Part shown: positions 34,773-48,811 of the stretch, piece by piece
Position numbering within the stretch: position 1 is the stretch's first letter
Layout of the letters: the number at the start of each line of letters is the position of its first letter
Source of the DNA: Hyphomicrobium sp.
GTDB lineage: Bacteria; Pseudomonadota; Alphaproteobacteria; Rhizobiales; Hyphomicrobiaceae
DNA: 64,000 bases
Assembly (NCBI RefSeq): GCF_009026145.1
Contig: NZ_WBUE01000001.1
Coordinates: 248,001 to 312,000 of the forward strand
Reading direction: 5' to 3'
Notes under the pieces: generated by a model
The model's database searches: none
The model's input: only the letters and a program-made list of their open reading frames with translations
Told to the model about the DNA's origin: nothing
Made by a program: the position numbers and the translations under genes

Positions 34773-35442
34773 CCCGGTTGACCCTCCATTTTTGCCTCTA
34801 ACGCGCGGATTACGACGATTCGACCACCGGCGTCTGTCAGGCTGGGCCGCAGCGTGCCCTCGAACGCCCACCGCTCCCTGGCCGCGTCGACCTCGCTCTC
34901 TGCTTCGCGGCCCTTGAGGAACAGCCCGACCGTGTGGGCGGAGAAGGCCGGGGCCGCCAGCTCGAGGAGACGCGGCAAGGGCGCCAACGCGCGTGCGGTG
35001 ATCACGTCGACAGGACCAAGCTTAGATTGAGTCGCGATCTTTTCGATTCGCTCGGGGCGGATGTCCACAGGTGCTCCGGTGCGTCTTGCCACCTCGGCGA
35101 GGAAGGCAGCCTTGCGCGTGTCGCTCTCGATGAGGGTGACTTTAGCGCCCGCGCGGCCGGCGAGCATAACGGCCAGCACGAGGCCAGGGAATCCGGCGCC
35201 GGAGCCGAGGTCGAGCCAGCGCTTGGCGTCCGGCGGAGCCATGGCGAGAAGCTGGGCCGAATCGGCGAAATGCCGCGACCAGACGGCATCGAGGGTGCTC
35301 GGCGCGACGAGGTTGATGGTCTTCTGCCACTGGCGCAGCAGCGTCTCGTAAGCCAGAAGTTTATCAATCGTTTCACGTGAAACGTTGAAGGCGCGTGCAA
35401 AGTCGTCGGCGTTCCTGATCTCGGCCGTCGCGGCGCGCCCCA

Positions 35443-35443
<1 letters not shown>
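34769..35443 (-). CDS. rsmG: 16S rRNA (guanine527-N7)-methyltransferase
   Basis: 224 aa. KRWLDLGSGAGFPGLVLAVM (about residue 68) is the SAM-binding loop, TLIESDTRKAAFLAEVARR (about 97) the second motif, and DVITARALAPLPRLLELA (about 137) the RsmG block. It methylates G527 of 16S rRNA; loss gives low-level streptomycin resistance in many bacteria. The start ATG overlaps the mnmG stop (TGATG). An exact parS core lies inside the coding sequence near the N-terminus, encoding NVSRETIDK, as in many alphaproteobacteria. Confidence 0.95.
35370..35383. promoter_or_regulatory. parS: parS site within rsmG
   Basis: GTTTCACGTGAAAC, an exact match to the core of the bacterial parS consensus TGTTTCACGTGAAACA, and perfectly palindromic out to 16 bp. 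ParB should load here. It lies 1.4 kb from parB. Confidence 0.92.
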
Positions 35444-37314
<1,871 letters not shown>

Positions 37315-37398
37315 TGAAATGCAAATCCGGGGTTTCGGTGCGGGAAACTAGCGCCAGAGGGGCCGCAAATCAAAGGCCGTCAGCATGGTTAACAACCC

Positions 37399-37412
37399 GT
37401 TTCACGTGAAAC
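37399..37412. promoter_or_regulatory. parS: parS site between mnmG and mnmE
   Basis: GTTTCACGTGAAAC, exact core match and a 15 of 16 match to TGTTTCACGTGAAACA. It sits nine bases beyond the 3' end of mnmE in the 106-bp gap before mnmG. Confidence 0.92.
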
Positions 37413-37420
37413 ACCGGCGG

Positions 37421-38749
37421 CTATTTGCCGATGCAGAAACGGCCGAAGATTTCCCCCAGCACGTCCTCGACGTCGACGCGGCCGGTGATGCGCCCCAGCG
37501 CGTGGACGGCGATGCGCAGGTCCTCGGCACGCAGCTCCTGCTCGCTGGCCGGCAGGGTGATGAAATCCTGCAATGCACGAAGACAAACTTGCAGCGAGTT
37601 GCGCTGCCTTGCATGCGTGATTGCCGGCGCGTGCAGATCGCCGATGCGCTCGCGCGCTAGCCCCGCCACCCGCTGGATGAGCTCGGGTAGCCCCGCACCG
37701 GTCTTGGATGAGATGGCGAGCATTCCCGCGGCCGAAGCACCGGGGATATCTATCTTGCTGGCCAGGGTGAGAAAGCACTTGCCTCCGCGGGCCGAAACGT
37801 CGGGCGGCGGCGCGACCGGCGGCTCCGAGGCATCGCTGAGCCAAAGGACGAGATCCGCTTCCCGGGCGTGCGCCAGCGTGCGCCGGATGCCTTCCTTCTC
37901 GATCGCCCCCAGCGGCTCGCGGATGCCGGCCGTGTCAGAGACGATCACTGGCAGGCCGTCGAGGTCGAGGCGCACCTCGATGACATCGCGCGTCGTGCCG
38001 GCCTCCTCCGACACGATGGCGGCTTCGCGCCGCGCGAGCGCGTTCAGGAGGCTCGACTTGCCCGAGTTCGGCGGCCCCGCCAGCACGACGCGGAAGCCCT
38101 CGCGCAGGATCTCGCCGCGGTTGCCATCGGCGAGGTGCGCGGCGATCGCAGCGTGCAAGGTCGCGACGATGCCGCGTGCGCGCTCGAAGGCATCCCCCGC
38201 AACGTCGCCCTCGTCGCTGAAGTCGATAGCCGCCTCGACTAGGGCGCTCGCTTCGAGCAGGTCGCGGCGCCAGCCCTCGTAGAGATCCGACAGAGCGCCG
38301 CGCATCTGCGCCAGGGCCTGGTGCCGCTGCGCCTCCGTCTCCGCATCGATGAGATCGGCGAGGCCTTCGACCTGCGCCAGGTCGAGCTTGCCGTTGTTGA
38401 AGGCACGGCGCGCGAACTCGCCCGGCTCGGCCAGACGGCAGCCGGGTTGGCGGCCAAGGGTGGCGAGAACGGCTTTGACGACGGCGGGGCTGCCGTGCAG
38501 GTGCAGCTCCACCATGTCCTCGCCGGTCTCGGTGCGCGGGGCGGCGAACCACAGTACGAGGGCCTCGTCGATGATCTCGCTGCTCTGCGGATCGCGGATG
38601 CGGCGCAGGGCAGCGATGCGGTTCACTGGCCGCGGCGGCGCTAAGATATCGACGACGGCGCCCGCAGCGGGGCCGCTGACACGCACCACGGCGATGCCCG
38701 CCCGCCCGGGGGCGCTCGATAGCGCAAAGATGGTCTGTGCCTCAGCCAT
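37421..38749 (-). CDS. mnmE: tRNA modification GTPase MnmE (TrmE)
   Basis: 442 aa. The N-terminal tetrahydrofolate-binding domain (TIFALSSAPGRAGIAVVRVSG) is followed by the G domain with GPPNSGKSSLLNAL (about residue 222), DTAGIRE (about 270) and a C-terminal CIGK end, the cysteine motif needed for catalysis. It partners MnmG in U34 tRNA modification. It is the first gene of a minus-strand run through parB. Its promoter region contains one TGTCATCC-type dispersed repeat. Confidence 0.96.
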   Translation of the reverse strand: MAEAQTIFALSSAPGRAGIAVVRVSGPAAGAVVDILAPPRPVNRIAALRRIRDPQSSEIIDEALVLWFAAPRTETGEDMVELHLHGSPAVVKAVLATLGRQPGCRLAEPGEFARRAFNNGKLDLAQVEGLADLIDAETEAQRHQALAQMRGALSDLYEGWRRDLLEASALVEAAIDFSDEGDVAGDAFERARGIVATLHAAIAAHLADGNRGEILREGFRVVLAGPPNSGKSSLLNALARREAAIVSEEAGTTRDVIEVRLDLDGLPVIVSDTAGIREPLGAIEKEGIRRTLAHAREADLVLWLSDASEPPVAPPPDVSARGGKCFLTLASKIDIPGASAAGMLAISSKTGAGLPELIQRVAGLARERIGDLHAPAITHARQRNSLQVCLRALQDFITLPASEQELRAEDLRIAVHALGRITGRVDVEDVLGEIFGRFCIGK

Positions 38750-38800
38750 GCACCGGACTAGATCGCACCGCCAGTTTTCGCAATCATCACCGTTCCTTCA

Positions 38801-38939
38801 CTGTCATCCTCGGCTTTATGCCGAGGACCCACGGCCTAACCAACCCCGACGGCAGAAGGAGAAATCGCTTCCTTGCTTCAAGCCGGTGACGTCGGAGCCT
38901 GTGGATCCTTGGGTCCTCGGGACAAGCCCGAGGATGACA
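38801..38939. repeat. Dispersed TGTCATCC...GGATGACA intergenic repeat, copy 1 (CTCGG type)
   Basis: Opens with TGTCATCCTCGG and ends with CCGAGGATGACA, imperfectly inverted, with GAGGACCCA and GGGTCCTCGG near the ends. It lies between divergent mnmE and DUF255 genes. Same family as 49579-49726. Confidence 0.75.
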
Positions 38940-39027
38940 CCTGGGAGCCCCGCTGGCGGTTACGGCGTTAAGGGCCCATGTTAGCCGCGGGCCGCAACAT
39001 CCGGCCCCCACCAGCCAAGGGATCGTC

Positions 39028-41055
<2,028 letters not shown>

Positions 41056-41200
41056 ACAAGCTCAATACGCGTGAGGTGCCATTCTCGAACCGGTTTCGCT
41101 CAAGCGCGTTGTCGGCGACGACGCCGACCGCCAAGTGGAGCTGTTCGCGAATGTATGAGTTGCCCCCCGCTGCCGTGACGCCTCGATTCGGAGATCATTG

Positions 41201-42175
41201 ATGCCAGCACTACGCGCGATCGTGCGGTACGGCTACGCACCTTTCATGATGTTCGGCCTGACCGCCGCCGCGTACTTGATAGTCACGGAGCTGGTCGTCG
41301 CGCACGACAATCCGTGGGCATACTTGTGGCTCGCACCGCTGCTCGCGCTCGCCTATGCGACCGCCTTCGGCGCCGAGAAGATCGCGCCGTTCTTCGAGGA
41401 TTGGAACGATCACAACGCGCACGGCGACATGCAGGCGACGACGCTGCACATCCTCGTCTACGAGTACCAGTCGATCGTCGGCGTGGTGCTGATCCCGGTG
41501 ATCTGCTGGCTGTTCCCGTTCCAGGGCTTGTGGCCGACGCAGTGGCCGATGTGGGCGCAGCTGCTGATGGCGTTCGTCATCTCCGACTTCATGTTCATGG
41601 TCATGCACTACATCAGCCACCGCTATCCGCCGCTGTGGCGGCTGCACGCGGTGCATCACGGCGTGGGGCGCCTCTACGGCATGAACGGCGTGCTGCGCCA
41701 TCCGCTGCACCAGGTCATCGACATGATCGTCGCCAATGCGCCGCTGGTCATCATCGGCATGCCGGTGCCGGTGGCGGTGATGCTCGGGTTCCTCATCTCG
41801 ATCACGCTCATCGTGCAGCACTCGAACGTCGACGCGCGCCTCGGACCGCTACAGAAGCACCTGTCGATCGGGCGCATCCATCATCTGCACCACGTCAATT
41901 GGGGCACCGAGGGCGACTGCAATTTCGGCCTCCTGCTCACGATCTGGGACCGCATCCTCGGCACCTTCCACGAGAAGCCGCCGCGCCCCATCGCCGCCGG
42001 CGACCTCGGCGTCGACGAGGTGCCGAACTTCCCCAAGGGCTACATCGAGCAGTTCCTGTTCCCGCTCTACTACAAGCCAGGCGCGGGCGAGCCGGAGCGC
42101 TACAAGAAGCCGGCCGAGCCGGCGCCGATGACGGCGGCGCAGGAGGCGCGCCGCATCGTCGACGCCGCGGAGTAG
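41201..42175 (+). CDS. Sterol desaturase/fatty-acid hydroxylase family protein
   Basis: 324 aa, four to five membrane helices. The three histidine boxes for a di-iron centre are present: HYISHRYPPLWRLHAVHH (HxxxH and HxxHH, about 132-150) and IHHLHHVNWG (about 226). The family hydroxylates or desaturates lipids; bacterial members act on fatty acids, hopanoid-like or membrane lipids, so the substrate is open. GGAG eight bases before ATG 41201 supports the start. It is not obviously in an operon with the DUF255 gene 145 bp upstream. Confidence 0.85.
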   Translation: MPALRAIVRYGYAPFMMFGLTAAAYLIVTELVVAHDNPWAYLWLAPLLALAYATAFGAEKIAPFFEDWNDHNAHGDMQATTLHILVYEYQSIVGVVLIPVICWLFPFQGLWPTQWPMWAQLLMAFVISDFMFMVMHYISHRYPPLWRLHAVHHGVGRLYGMNGVLRHPLHQVIDMIVANAPLVIIGMPVPVAVMLGFLISITLIVQHSNVDARLGPLQKHLSIGRIHHLHHVNWGTEGDCNFGLLLTIWDRILGTFHEKPPRPIAAGDLGVDEVPNFPKGYIEQFLFPLYYKPGAGEPERYKKPAEPAPMTAAQEARRIVDAAE

Positions 42176-42199
42176 GTCCCTCGCATTCTCCGCCGTCTA

Positions 42200-42220
42200 A
42201 CCTCTCCCGGAGGGAGAGGT
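42200..42220. repeat. REP-like palindrome ACCTCTCCC-N3-GGGAGAGGT, copy 1
   Basis: A 9-bp perfect inverted repeat with a 3-base centre, followed by TCG. The same unit with a different centre occurs at 54143-54163, also just after a gene end. Likely a dispersed REP-type element that can also terminate transcripts. Confidence 0.65.
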
Positions 42221-42280
42221 CGAAATGCGCAGCATTGAGCGACGGGTGAGGGCCTACAAGCTATCGAACTCGTGCCCAAC

Positions 42281-42309
42281 AAAAAGGGCCGCTCGTCGAG
42301 CGGCCCTTT
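42281..42309 (-). terminator. Rho-independent terminator of rho
   Basis: On the minus strand, a 12-bp perfect stem (AAAGGGCCGCTC with GAGCGGCCCTTT) and 3-nt loop, followed by a T-run. It lies 26 bp beyond the rho stop codon. Confidence 0.88.
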
Positions 42310-42334
42310 CGCGTTTCGGTGATGGCTCGGCGCG

Positions 42335-43597
<1,263 letters not shown>

Positions 43598-43826
43598 AGA
43601 TAACGCTCCGGGGGGCCACGGCGGTTGAGGCGGGAAGGCGATGCCGGGCCGGAAGGTGGGGGATTTCGTAGATCGTGGCCAACGCCACGGGCGGTCGGCC
43701 CTGCCCTTTGCGATAGGGCATTGGCGACCAACTCATGGGCCTGAGCGGCCCCCGAGTCGATGCGGAATTCAACTCACGTATAGCAGATGGAAAAGCAAGA
43801 GAAAAGCGGGCGCGACAAGATTTTGC

Positions 43827-44357
43827 TCAGAACGGCTTGAGCACAACGAGAAGAACGATTCCGACCAGCAGCACGGTGGGGACCTCGTTCCACATCCGCC
43901 AAGCGCGCTGGCTCGTCGTGTTGGCATCGGCGGCAAACTTACGCACCGCAGCCGAGAAGAACCCGTGCACCCCCGACAGGGCGATCACGAGAGCGAGCTT
44001 GGCGTGGAACCACCCCGCCGTGAAGAACCCGCCCTGCCACGCCAGCCAAAGTCCGAGCACCCAGGTCAGCACCATCGCCGGGTTGATGATGACGGTCAGC
44101 AGCCGCCGCTCCATGACCTTGAAGGTCTCCGACTGAGCCGAGCCGGGCGGCGCGTCACAGTGGTAGATGAATAGCCGCGGCAGGTAGAGCATGCCCGCCA
44201 TCCAAGCGATGAGGGCGATGATGTGCGCCGCCTTCACCCACAAATACGCGCCCTCGCCGAACAGAGCCGAGGCCGCCATAAGCATCGCGACCATCACCGC
44301 AAGTGCAATAGCCGCCCGTATCGCTGGCGCGCCTGCGCCGTGGGACAGATCCGTCAT
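43827..44357 (-). CDS. hemJ: Protoporphyrinogen IX oxidase HemJ
   Basis: 176 aa, about four membrane helices (17-35, 39-60, 88-110, 150-172). AYLWVKAAHIIALIAWMAGMLYLPRLFIYH, with its conserved histidine and tryptophans, is the HemJ signature. HemJ oxidises protoporphyrinogen IX in the inner membrane, replacing HemG/HemY in many alphaproteobacteria. It starts 3 bp after the hemE stop, so they form a heme operon. The annotated product is a family inference. Confidence 0.9.
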   Translation of the reverse strand: MTDLSHGAGAPAIRAAIALAVMVAMLMAASALFGEGAYLWVKAAHIIALIAWMAGMLYLPRLFIYHCDAPPGSAQSETFKVMERRLLTVIINPAMVLTWVLGLWLAWQGGFFTAGWFHAKLALVIALSGVHGFFSAAVRKFAADANTTSQRAWRMWNEVPTVLLVGIVLLVVLKPF

Positions 44358-44360
44358 GGC

Positions 44361-45437
44361 TCAAGCACCGGTGGTCGTCGAGCGGACGAGCTCGACCAGG
44401 CGGGCGACGTGCTCAGGCGGGGTGTGGGGGACGATGCCGTGGCCGAGGTTGAAGATGAACGGCGCGCCTCGCATCGCCGCGAGGGTCCCACGCACGCGGG
44501 CATCGAGCTGGGGGCCGCCAGCGGCGAGCAGCAGCGGATCGAGGTTGCCCTGCACGGCAACACCGGTCTGATCGGCCAGCGCCCGCATCTGCCGCAATGG
44601 CGTCGCCGTATCGCATCCCAGCCCCTCGACCTCCGTTGCCCTGACGTAGCTTTCGGCATTGGCGCCCGCCCCGCGCGGAAAGCCAATGATCGGCGTCTGC
44701 GGGTGGCGACGCTGCAGCTCTGCGACGATTCTACGGGTCGGCGCCACCACCCAATTGGCGAATTCCCCGTCGGGAAGATTGCCGGCCCAACTGTCGAAGA
44801 TCTGCAGCGCGTCGGCGCCGGCGCGCACCTGGCCGTCGAGGTAGTCGATCGAGGCTGCGGTGACGATGTCGATGAGGCGGGCAAACGTCTGCGGGTCCCG
44901 GTAAGCGAGAGAACGCGCCGCCGCCTGGTCCGACGAGCCCTCGCCGCCGACCATGTAGGTGGCGACCGTCCACGGTGCGCCGCAGAAGCCGATGAGCGCG
45001 GTCTCGCGCGGCAGGTCCTGGCGCAGGCGCTGAACCGTCTCGTAGACGCGGGAAAACTTCTCGTCGGTGGCGGCGAGATCGAGGCGGGCGAGTTCGCTCT
45101 CCGAGCCAATCGGATCGAGGCGCGGGCCCTCGCCCTCGAGGAAGCGCACCCGTTGGCCGAGCGCGTCAGGGATGACGAGGATGTCGGAGAACAGGATCGC
45201 TGCGTCGAAGCCGTAGCGGCGGATGGGCTGCAGCGTGACCTCGGCGGCAAGCGCCGGCGTGTAGCACAGCTCGAGGAAGCCGCTCACCGAGGCGCGCACC
45301 TCGCGGTATTCGGGCAGATAGCGGCCAGCCTGCCGCATCAGCCACACTGGCGGTGGCCACAGCGCCTCGCCTTGCAGCACGCTGATGAGCCTCTGCTTGG
45401 TGCCGGCCAGGGGGGAGGGCTGTGTGGGGGAACGCAT
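44361..45437 (-). CDS. hemE: Uroporphyrinogen decarboxylase
   Basis: 358 aa. PVWLMRQAGRYLPEYREVRA (about residue 35, the catalytic RQAGRY motif), PIRRYGFDAAILFSDILVIP (about 77) and FCGAPWTVATYMVGG (about 150) are diagnostic. It removes four acetate carboxyls from uroporphyrinogen III. An upstream GTG two codons earlier is also in frame. The gene lies directly beside the probable origin, the arrangement described for Caulobacter and several rhizobia, and runs away from it. Confidence 0.96.
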   Translation of the reverse strand: MRSPTQPSPLAGTKQRLISVLQGEALWPPPVWLMRQAGRYLPEYREVRASVSGFLELCYTPALAAEVTLQPIRRYGFDAAILFSDILVIPDALGQRVRFLEGEGPRLDPIGSESELARLDLAATDEKFSRVYETVQRLRQDLPRETALIGFCGAPWTVATYMVGGEGSSDQAAARSLAYRDPQTFARLIDIVTAASIDYLDGQVRAGADALQIFDSWAGNLPDGEFANWVVAPTRRIVAELQRRHPQTPIIGFPRGAGANAESYVRATEVEGLGCDTATPLRQMRALADQTGVAVQGNLDPLLLAAGGPQLDARVRGTLAAMRGAPFIFNLGHGIVPHTPPEHVARLVELVRSTTTGA

Positions 45438-45873
45438 CTGCACTTAAACCAATCTAGAATCTTAGACTCTTGTTTTTTCTTTTCTTACCCACGGGGGTTC
45501 TGAGGATTAGCGCGTTGTCCTAGCCTAATCCTTAGGGCACGCACAGGGGCAGCGGCGCAGCGTCCTATCTGGTGTTGGAGGCGGGCCAGGGACCACTAGC
45601 GGCGGCGAAGCCGTAGACGATCAAGGTTCTAGCGGCAGGTGTGCGGCTGCAACCTGAAGGCTTCGGCTGTTGAGAGGCGCTGGACTAGCGTCCGAGAAAG
45701 TACCAATCCTCAAGGAGAGGCGGTTACAGGAGAGGGCGATGCCAGAGGCGCCCGCTGTGGGCAGCTTCGTGGACGAGGTGACGGGGCGCGCGCAATGGCG
45801 CGCCATGTTGCATCGGCCTTCTGGATAACCGGGCGCGTTTTCAACAAGCCATACCGCTGGATCAGCTAGGGTC
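45438..45873. other. oriC: Putative chromosomal replication origin (hemE/ppsR intergenic region)
   Basis: A 436-bp gap between divergent hemE and ppsR (DUF299/RP001 type). In Caulobacter, Rickettsia and Sinorhizobium the origin has been mapped beside hemE. Features seen: an A/T-rich stretch next to hemE (about 45441-45486); two GANTC sites, GAATC at 45457 and GACTC at 45465, the target of CcrM methylation; near-DnaA boxes TTACCCACG (45485-45493) and, on the minus strand, TTATCCAGA (45820-45828); and TTAA-N7-TAGA, one base short of a CtrA half-pair. Gene direction diverges on both sides and parS lies 8-10 kb away. Box number is low, so the call rests mainly on context. Confidence 0.6.
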
Positions 45874-46731
45874 ATGTCGACCGGCCTGCCGAGTTTCTTC
45901 CACCTGCATCTCGTGTCGGACTCGACCGGCGAGACGCTGACGACGATCGCCAAGGCGGCCTCGGTTCAGTACGCGCTGGTGCGCCCGATAGAGCACGTGC
46001 ATCCCCTGGTGCGCACCCCGCGGCAGTTGAAGCGTGTGCTGCAGGAGATCGAGCAGACGCCGGGCATCGTGCTGTACACGATCACCAACCGCGAGCTTTC
46101 CGAGGAGCTCGAGCGCCGCTGTGCCGAGCTGAAGATTCCCTGCCTTGCAGTGCTGCAGCCGATCATGCAGGTGCTGGAAGGCTATCTGGGCGCGCCGCGC
46201 ACTCCGACCGTGGCCGGCCAGCACGTGCTCGACGCCGACTACTTCCGCCGCATCGACGCCTTGAACTTCACCATGGCGCACGACGACGGTCACCTGCCAG
46301 AGGACCTCAACGACGCCGACATCATCGTGCTCGGTATCTCGCGTACCTCGAAGACGCCGACCAGCATTTATCTCGCGCAGCGCGGGTACAAGACTGCCAA
46401 CGTGCCGCTAGTGCCGTCGATCCCGCTGCCCGAGAAACTGACCCAGCCGCACAAGGCGTTCGTCGTTTGCCTCATCGCCAGCCCGGATCGGATCGCCGAG
46501 GTGCGTCGCCACCGGGCGATGATGCTCGCCGACCGCAACCTCGGCGATTACGTCGACCGCGACCGCATCGCCGCCGAGATCGCCTACTCGCGCAAGATCT
46601 GCGCCCAGAACCGCTGGCCGGTGATCGACGTGACGCGGCGCTCGGTGGAGGAATCGGCAGCGCAGATATTGAAGCTGCTGCACGACCGCGAGGTGGGGAT
46701 GGAAGAGGTACAGGATGCCAACGACGGCTAG
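45874..46731 (+). CDS. ppsR: Bifunctional kinase/phosphorylase regulating pyruvate, phosphate dikinase (DUF299)
   Basis: 285 aa. FHLHLVSDSTGETLTTIAKA (start, about residue 6), GISRTSKTPTSIYLAQRGYK (P-loop-like kinase site, about 153) and VPLVPSIPLPEKL match DUF299. These enzymes phosphorylate and dephosphorylate PPDK (or PEP synthase) using ADP and phosphate. The gene beside hemE at the origin is the RP001 homologue of Rickettsia. It overlaps maf by 17 bp and heads the plus-strand operon ppsR-maf-aroE-coaE-dnaQ. Confidence 0.9.
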   Translation: MSTGLPSFFHLHLVSDSTGETLTTIAKAASVQYALVRPIEHVHPLVRTPRQLKRVLQEIEQTPGIVLYTITNRELSEELERRCAELKIPCLAVLQPIMQVLEGYLGAPRTPTVAGQHVLDADYFRRIDALNFTMAHDDGHLPEDLNDADIIVLGISRTSKTPTSIYLAQRGYKTANVPLVPSIPLPEKLTQPHKAFVVCLIASPDRIAEVRRHRAMMLADRNLGDYVDRDRIAAEIAYSRKICAQNRWPVIDVTRRSVEESAAQILKLLHDREVGMEEVQDANDG

Positions 46732-47335
46732 CGCGCAGCAGATCGTGCTGGCCTCGGGCAGCCGCGCACGGCGCGAGATGCTCGCTGCTGCCGGCGTGCA
46801 CTTCACGGTACAGGCGGCGGACGTCGACGAGCTGGCGATCCGCGCGCGCCTGATGAAGGACGACGCGAGCATCGCGCCGAAGCGCATCGCCGAAGTGCTG
46901 GCGGCGGCCAAGGCCGAGGACGTGAGCGCCAAGCGGCGCGAGCCTTTGGTCATGGGCGCCGACCAGGTGCTGGCGCTGGGTGATGAGCTTCTCAGCAAGG
47001 CACCGAGCGTCGAGGCCGCACGCGCGACGCTGCGCCGCCTGCGCGGGCTCACGCACGAGCTGCATTCGGCCGTTGCTTTCGCCGAAAATGGCAGCGTCAC
47101 GTGGGTGCACGTCGCCACCGCACGGCTGACGATGCGGGATTTCTCAGATGCATTCCTCGACGATTACCTGACGCGCGCCGGCGATCGCGTCGGCCAGTCG
47201 GTCGGCGCCTACGAGCTGGAAGGGCTCGGCGTGCAGCTGTTCGAGCGCATTGAGGGCGATTATTTCACCATTCTGGGTTTGCCGCTGCTTGCCGTGCTCG
47301 GCGAGCTGCGCACACGGGGGATCATCGCGACATGA
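46715..47335 (+). CDS. maf: Maf-like nucleotide pyrophosphatase
   Basis: 206 aa. LASGSRARREMLAAAGVHF near residue 10 (the S-x-S-P/R-R-x-x-L Maf start), VMGADQVLALGDELLSKAPS (about 76) and EGLGVQLFERIEGDYFTILGLPL near the end are Maf motifs. Maf proteins hydrolyse non-canonical or modified nucleoside triphosphates and affect septum formation. It overlaps ppsR by 17 bp and aroE by 4 bp, giving tight translational coupling. Confidence 0.9.
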   Translation: MPTTASAQQIVLASGSRARREMLAAAGVHFTVQAADVDELAIRARLMKDDASIAPKRIAEVLAAAKAEDVSAKRREPLVMGADQVLALGDELLSKAPSVEAARATLRRLRGLTHELHSAVAFAENGSVTWVHVATARLTMRDFSDAFLDDYLTRAGDRVGQSVGAYELEGLGVQLFERIEGDYFTILGLPLLAVLGELRTRGIIAT

Positions 47336-48168
47336 AGCGCGCCTGCGTCATCGGCTGGCCGATCGAGCACTCGCGCTCGCCGATCATCCACGGCTATTGG
47401 CTGCGCGAGTACGGCATCGACGGAACCTATACCAAGGAGGCGGTGCGGCCCGAGGAGGTCGCAGCCTTTCTGCGCTCGCTTTCCTCGCGGGGCTTTGTTG
47501 GCTGCAACGTGACGGTGCCGCACAAGGAGATGGCGTACGCGATTGCCGAGGAAGCGGAGGAATCCGCGCGCGTCGTGCAAGCGGCCAATACCCTGTGGCT
47601 GGAAGGCGACCGGCTGTATGCCGCCAATACCGATACCTACGGGTTCATGACCAATCTCAGCCACACGGTGCCCGATTGGCGGGCTCACGATGGCCCCGCG
47701 TGCGTACTCGGTGCCGGTGGCGCGGCGCGTGCTATCGTGTACGGATTTCTCGACGCCGGCATCGACGAAGTTCGCCTTTTCAATCGTACCCGCGCGCGCG
47801 CGGCGGCAATTGCCGAGCAGTTCGGCCCGCGCGTGAAGGTGTTCGACTGGACGAACCGCAGCGAGGGCGCGCGGGAAGCCTGCGTGCTGGTCAACACCAC
47901 GGCGGCGGGGCTCAAGGGCGCCGGCACGCTCTGCATGGATTTCACGGGGTTCAATCAAGACTGCGTCGTCTGCGACATCGTCTATGTGCCTCTGGAGACG
48001 GAGCTGCTGGCGCAGGCACGGGCGCATGGGCTGCGCACTGTGGATGGGTTGGGGATGCTGCTCTATCAAGCGGTGCCCGGTTTCGAGAAGTGGTTCGGCG
48101 TGCGTCCACAGGTGACCGACAAGTTGCGCGCAACTCTGGTCGCCGACATAGAGGAGCGCTCATGCTGA
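47332..48168 (+). CDS. aroE: Shikimate dehydrogenase
   Basis: 278 aa. IGWPIEHSRSPIIHGYWLRE (about residue 4), FVGCNVTVPHKEMAYAIAEE (about 55, lysine of the catalytic pair), AANTDTYGFMTNL (about 99) and VLGAGGAARAIVYGFLDAG (NADP-binding loop, about 124) match AroE. It reduces 3-dehydroshikimate to shikimate with NADPH. Overlaps maf by 4 bp and coaE by 7 bp. Confidence 0.95.
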   Translation: MKRACVIGWPIEHSRSPIIHGYWLREYGIDGTYTKEAVRPEEVAAFLRSLSSRGFVGCNVTVPHKEMAYAIAEEAEESARVVQAANTLWLEGDRLYAANTDTYGFMTNLSHTVPDWRAHDGPACVLGAGGAARAIVYGFLDAGIDEVRLFNRTRARAAAIAEQFGPRVKVFDWTNRSEGAREACVLVNTTAAGLKGAGTLCMDFTGFNQDCVVCDIVYVPLETELLAQARAHGLRTVDGLGMLLYQAVPGFEKWFGVRPQVTDKLRATLVADIEERSC

Positions 48169-48779
48169 TCGTTGGGCTGACGGGCTCGATCGGAATGGGC
48201 AAGTCCACAGCCGCGGCGCACTTGCGTGCGCGCGGCCTGCCGGTGTTCGACGCCGACGCCGAGGTGCATCGCCTTTATGCCGGTGGAAAGGCGGTGGAGC
48301 GGATCGAGCGCGCCTTTCCGGGAACGACGACGAGTGAAGGCGTCGACCGCGCCAAGTTGAGCGCAGCGCTGGTCGCTTATCCGCAGCGGCTGCGCGAGCT
48401 TGAGGGAATAGTGCATCCCATGGTGCGCGAGGCCGAGCGGTCGTTCCTGCGCGCCGAGGCCAAGCGCGGCACGCCCGTCGCCGTGCTGGAGATTCCGCTG
48501 CTTTTCGAGGCGGGCGCCGACAAGCTCGTGGACGCCATCATTGTCCTCACGGCACCGCCCGAGGTTCAACGTGAGCGGCTGTTGAAGCGACCAGCGCTGT
48601 CGGAACAGAAACTCTCCCAGCTGTTGGGCCGGCAGATGCCCGACGTGGAGAAGTGCGAGCGCGCCGACTTCGTTGTGGATACGAGCGGCCCTGTCGAGGC
48701 GACCCGAGCCCAACTCGACAAGATAATCGCCGATCTGTGCAGCTGGTCCGGGCAGGCCTACGCGCATCACTGGGCTTGA
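48162..48779 (+). CDS. coaE: Dephospho-CoA kinase
   Basis: 205 aa. GLTGSIGMGKSTAAAHLRAR (P-loop, about residue 5), GLPVFDADAEVHRLY (about 26), EIPLLFEAGADKLVDAIIVLT (about 108) and RQMPDVEKCERADFVVDTSG (about 156) are the CoaE blocks. It phosphorylates the 3'-OH of dephospho-CoA, the last step to CoA. Its ATG lies within the end of aroE and GAGG precedes it. Confidence 0.95.
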   Translation: MLIVGLTGSIGMGKSTAAAHLRARGLPVFDADAEVHRLYAGGKAVERIERAFPGTTTSEGVDRAKLSAALVAYPQRLRELEGIVHPMVREAERSFLRAEAKRGTPVAVLEIPLLFEAGADKLVDAIIVLTAPPEVQRERLLKRPALSEQKLSQLLGRQMPDVEKCERADFVVDTSGPVEATRAQLDKIIADLCSWSGQAYAHHWA

Positions 48780-48811
48780 CCACAATTGACGAATCGCGGC
48801 GTGCAACGGCA

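Noticed and set aside
47250-48161. Long N-terminal extension in frame with coaE
   Set aside because: The frame is open through aroE by chance; the CoaE P-loop starts two codons after ATG 48162, and aroE is intact in another frame.
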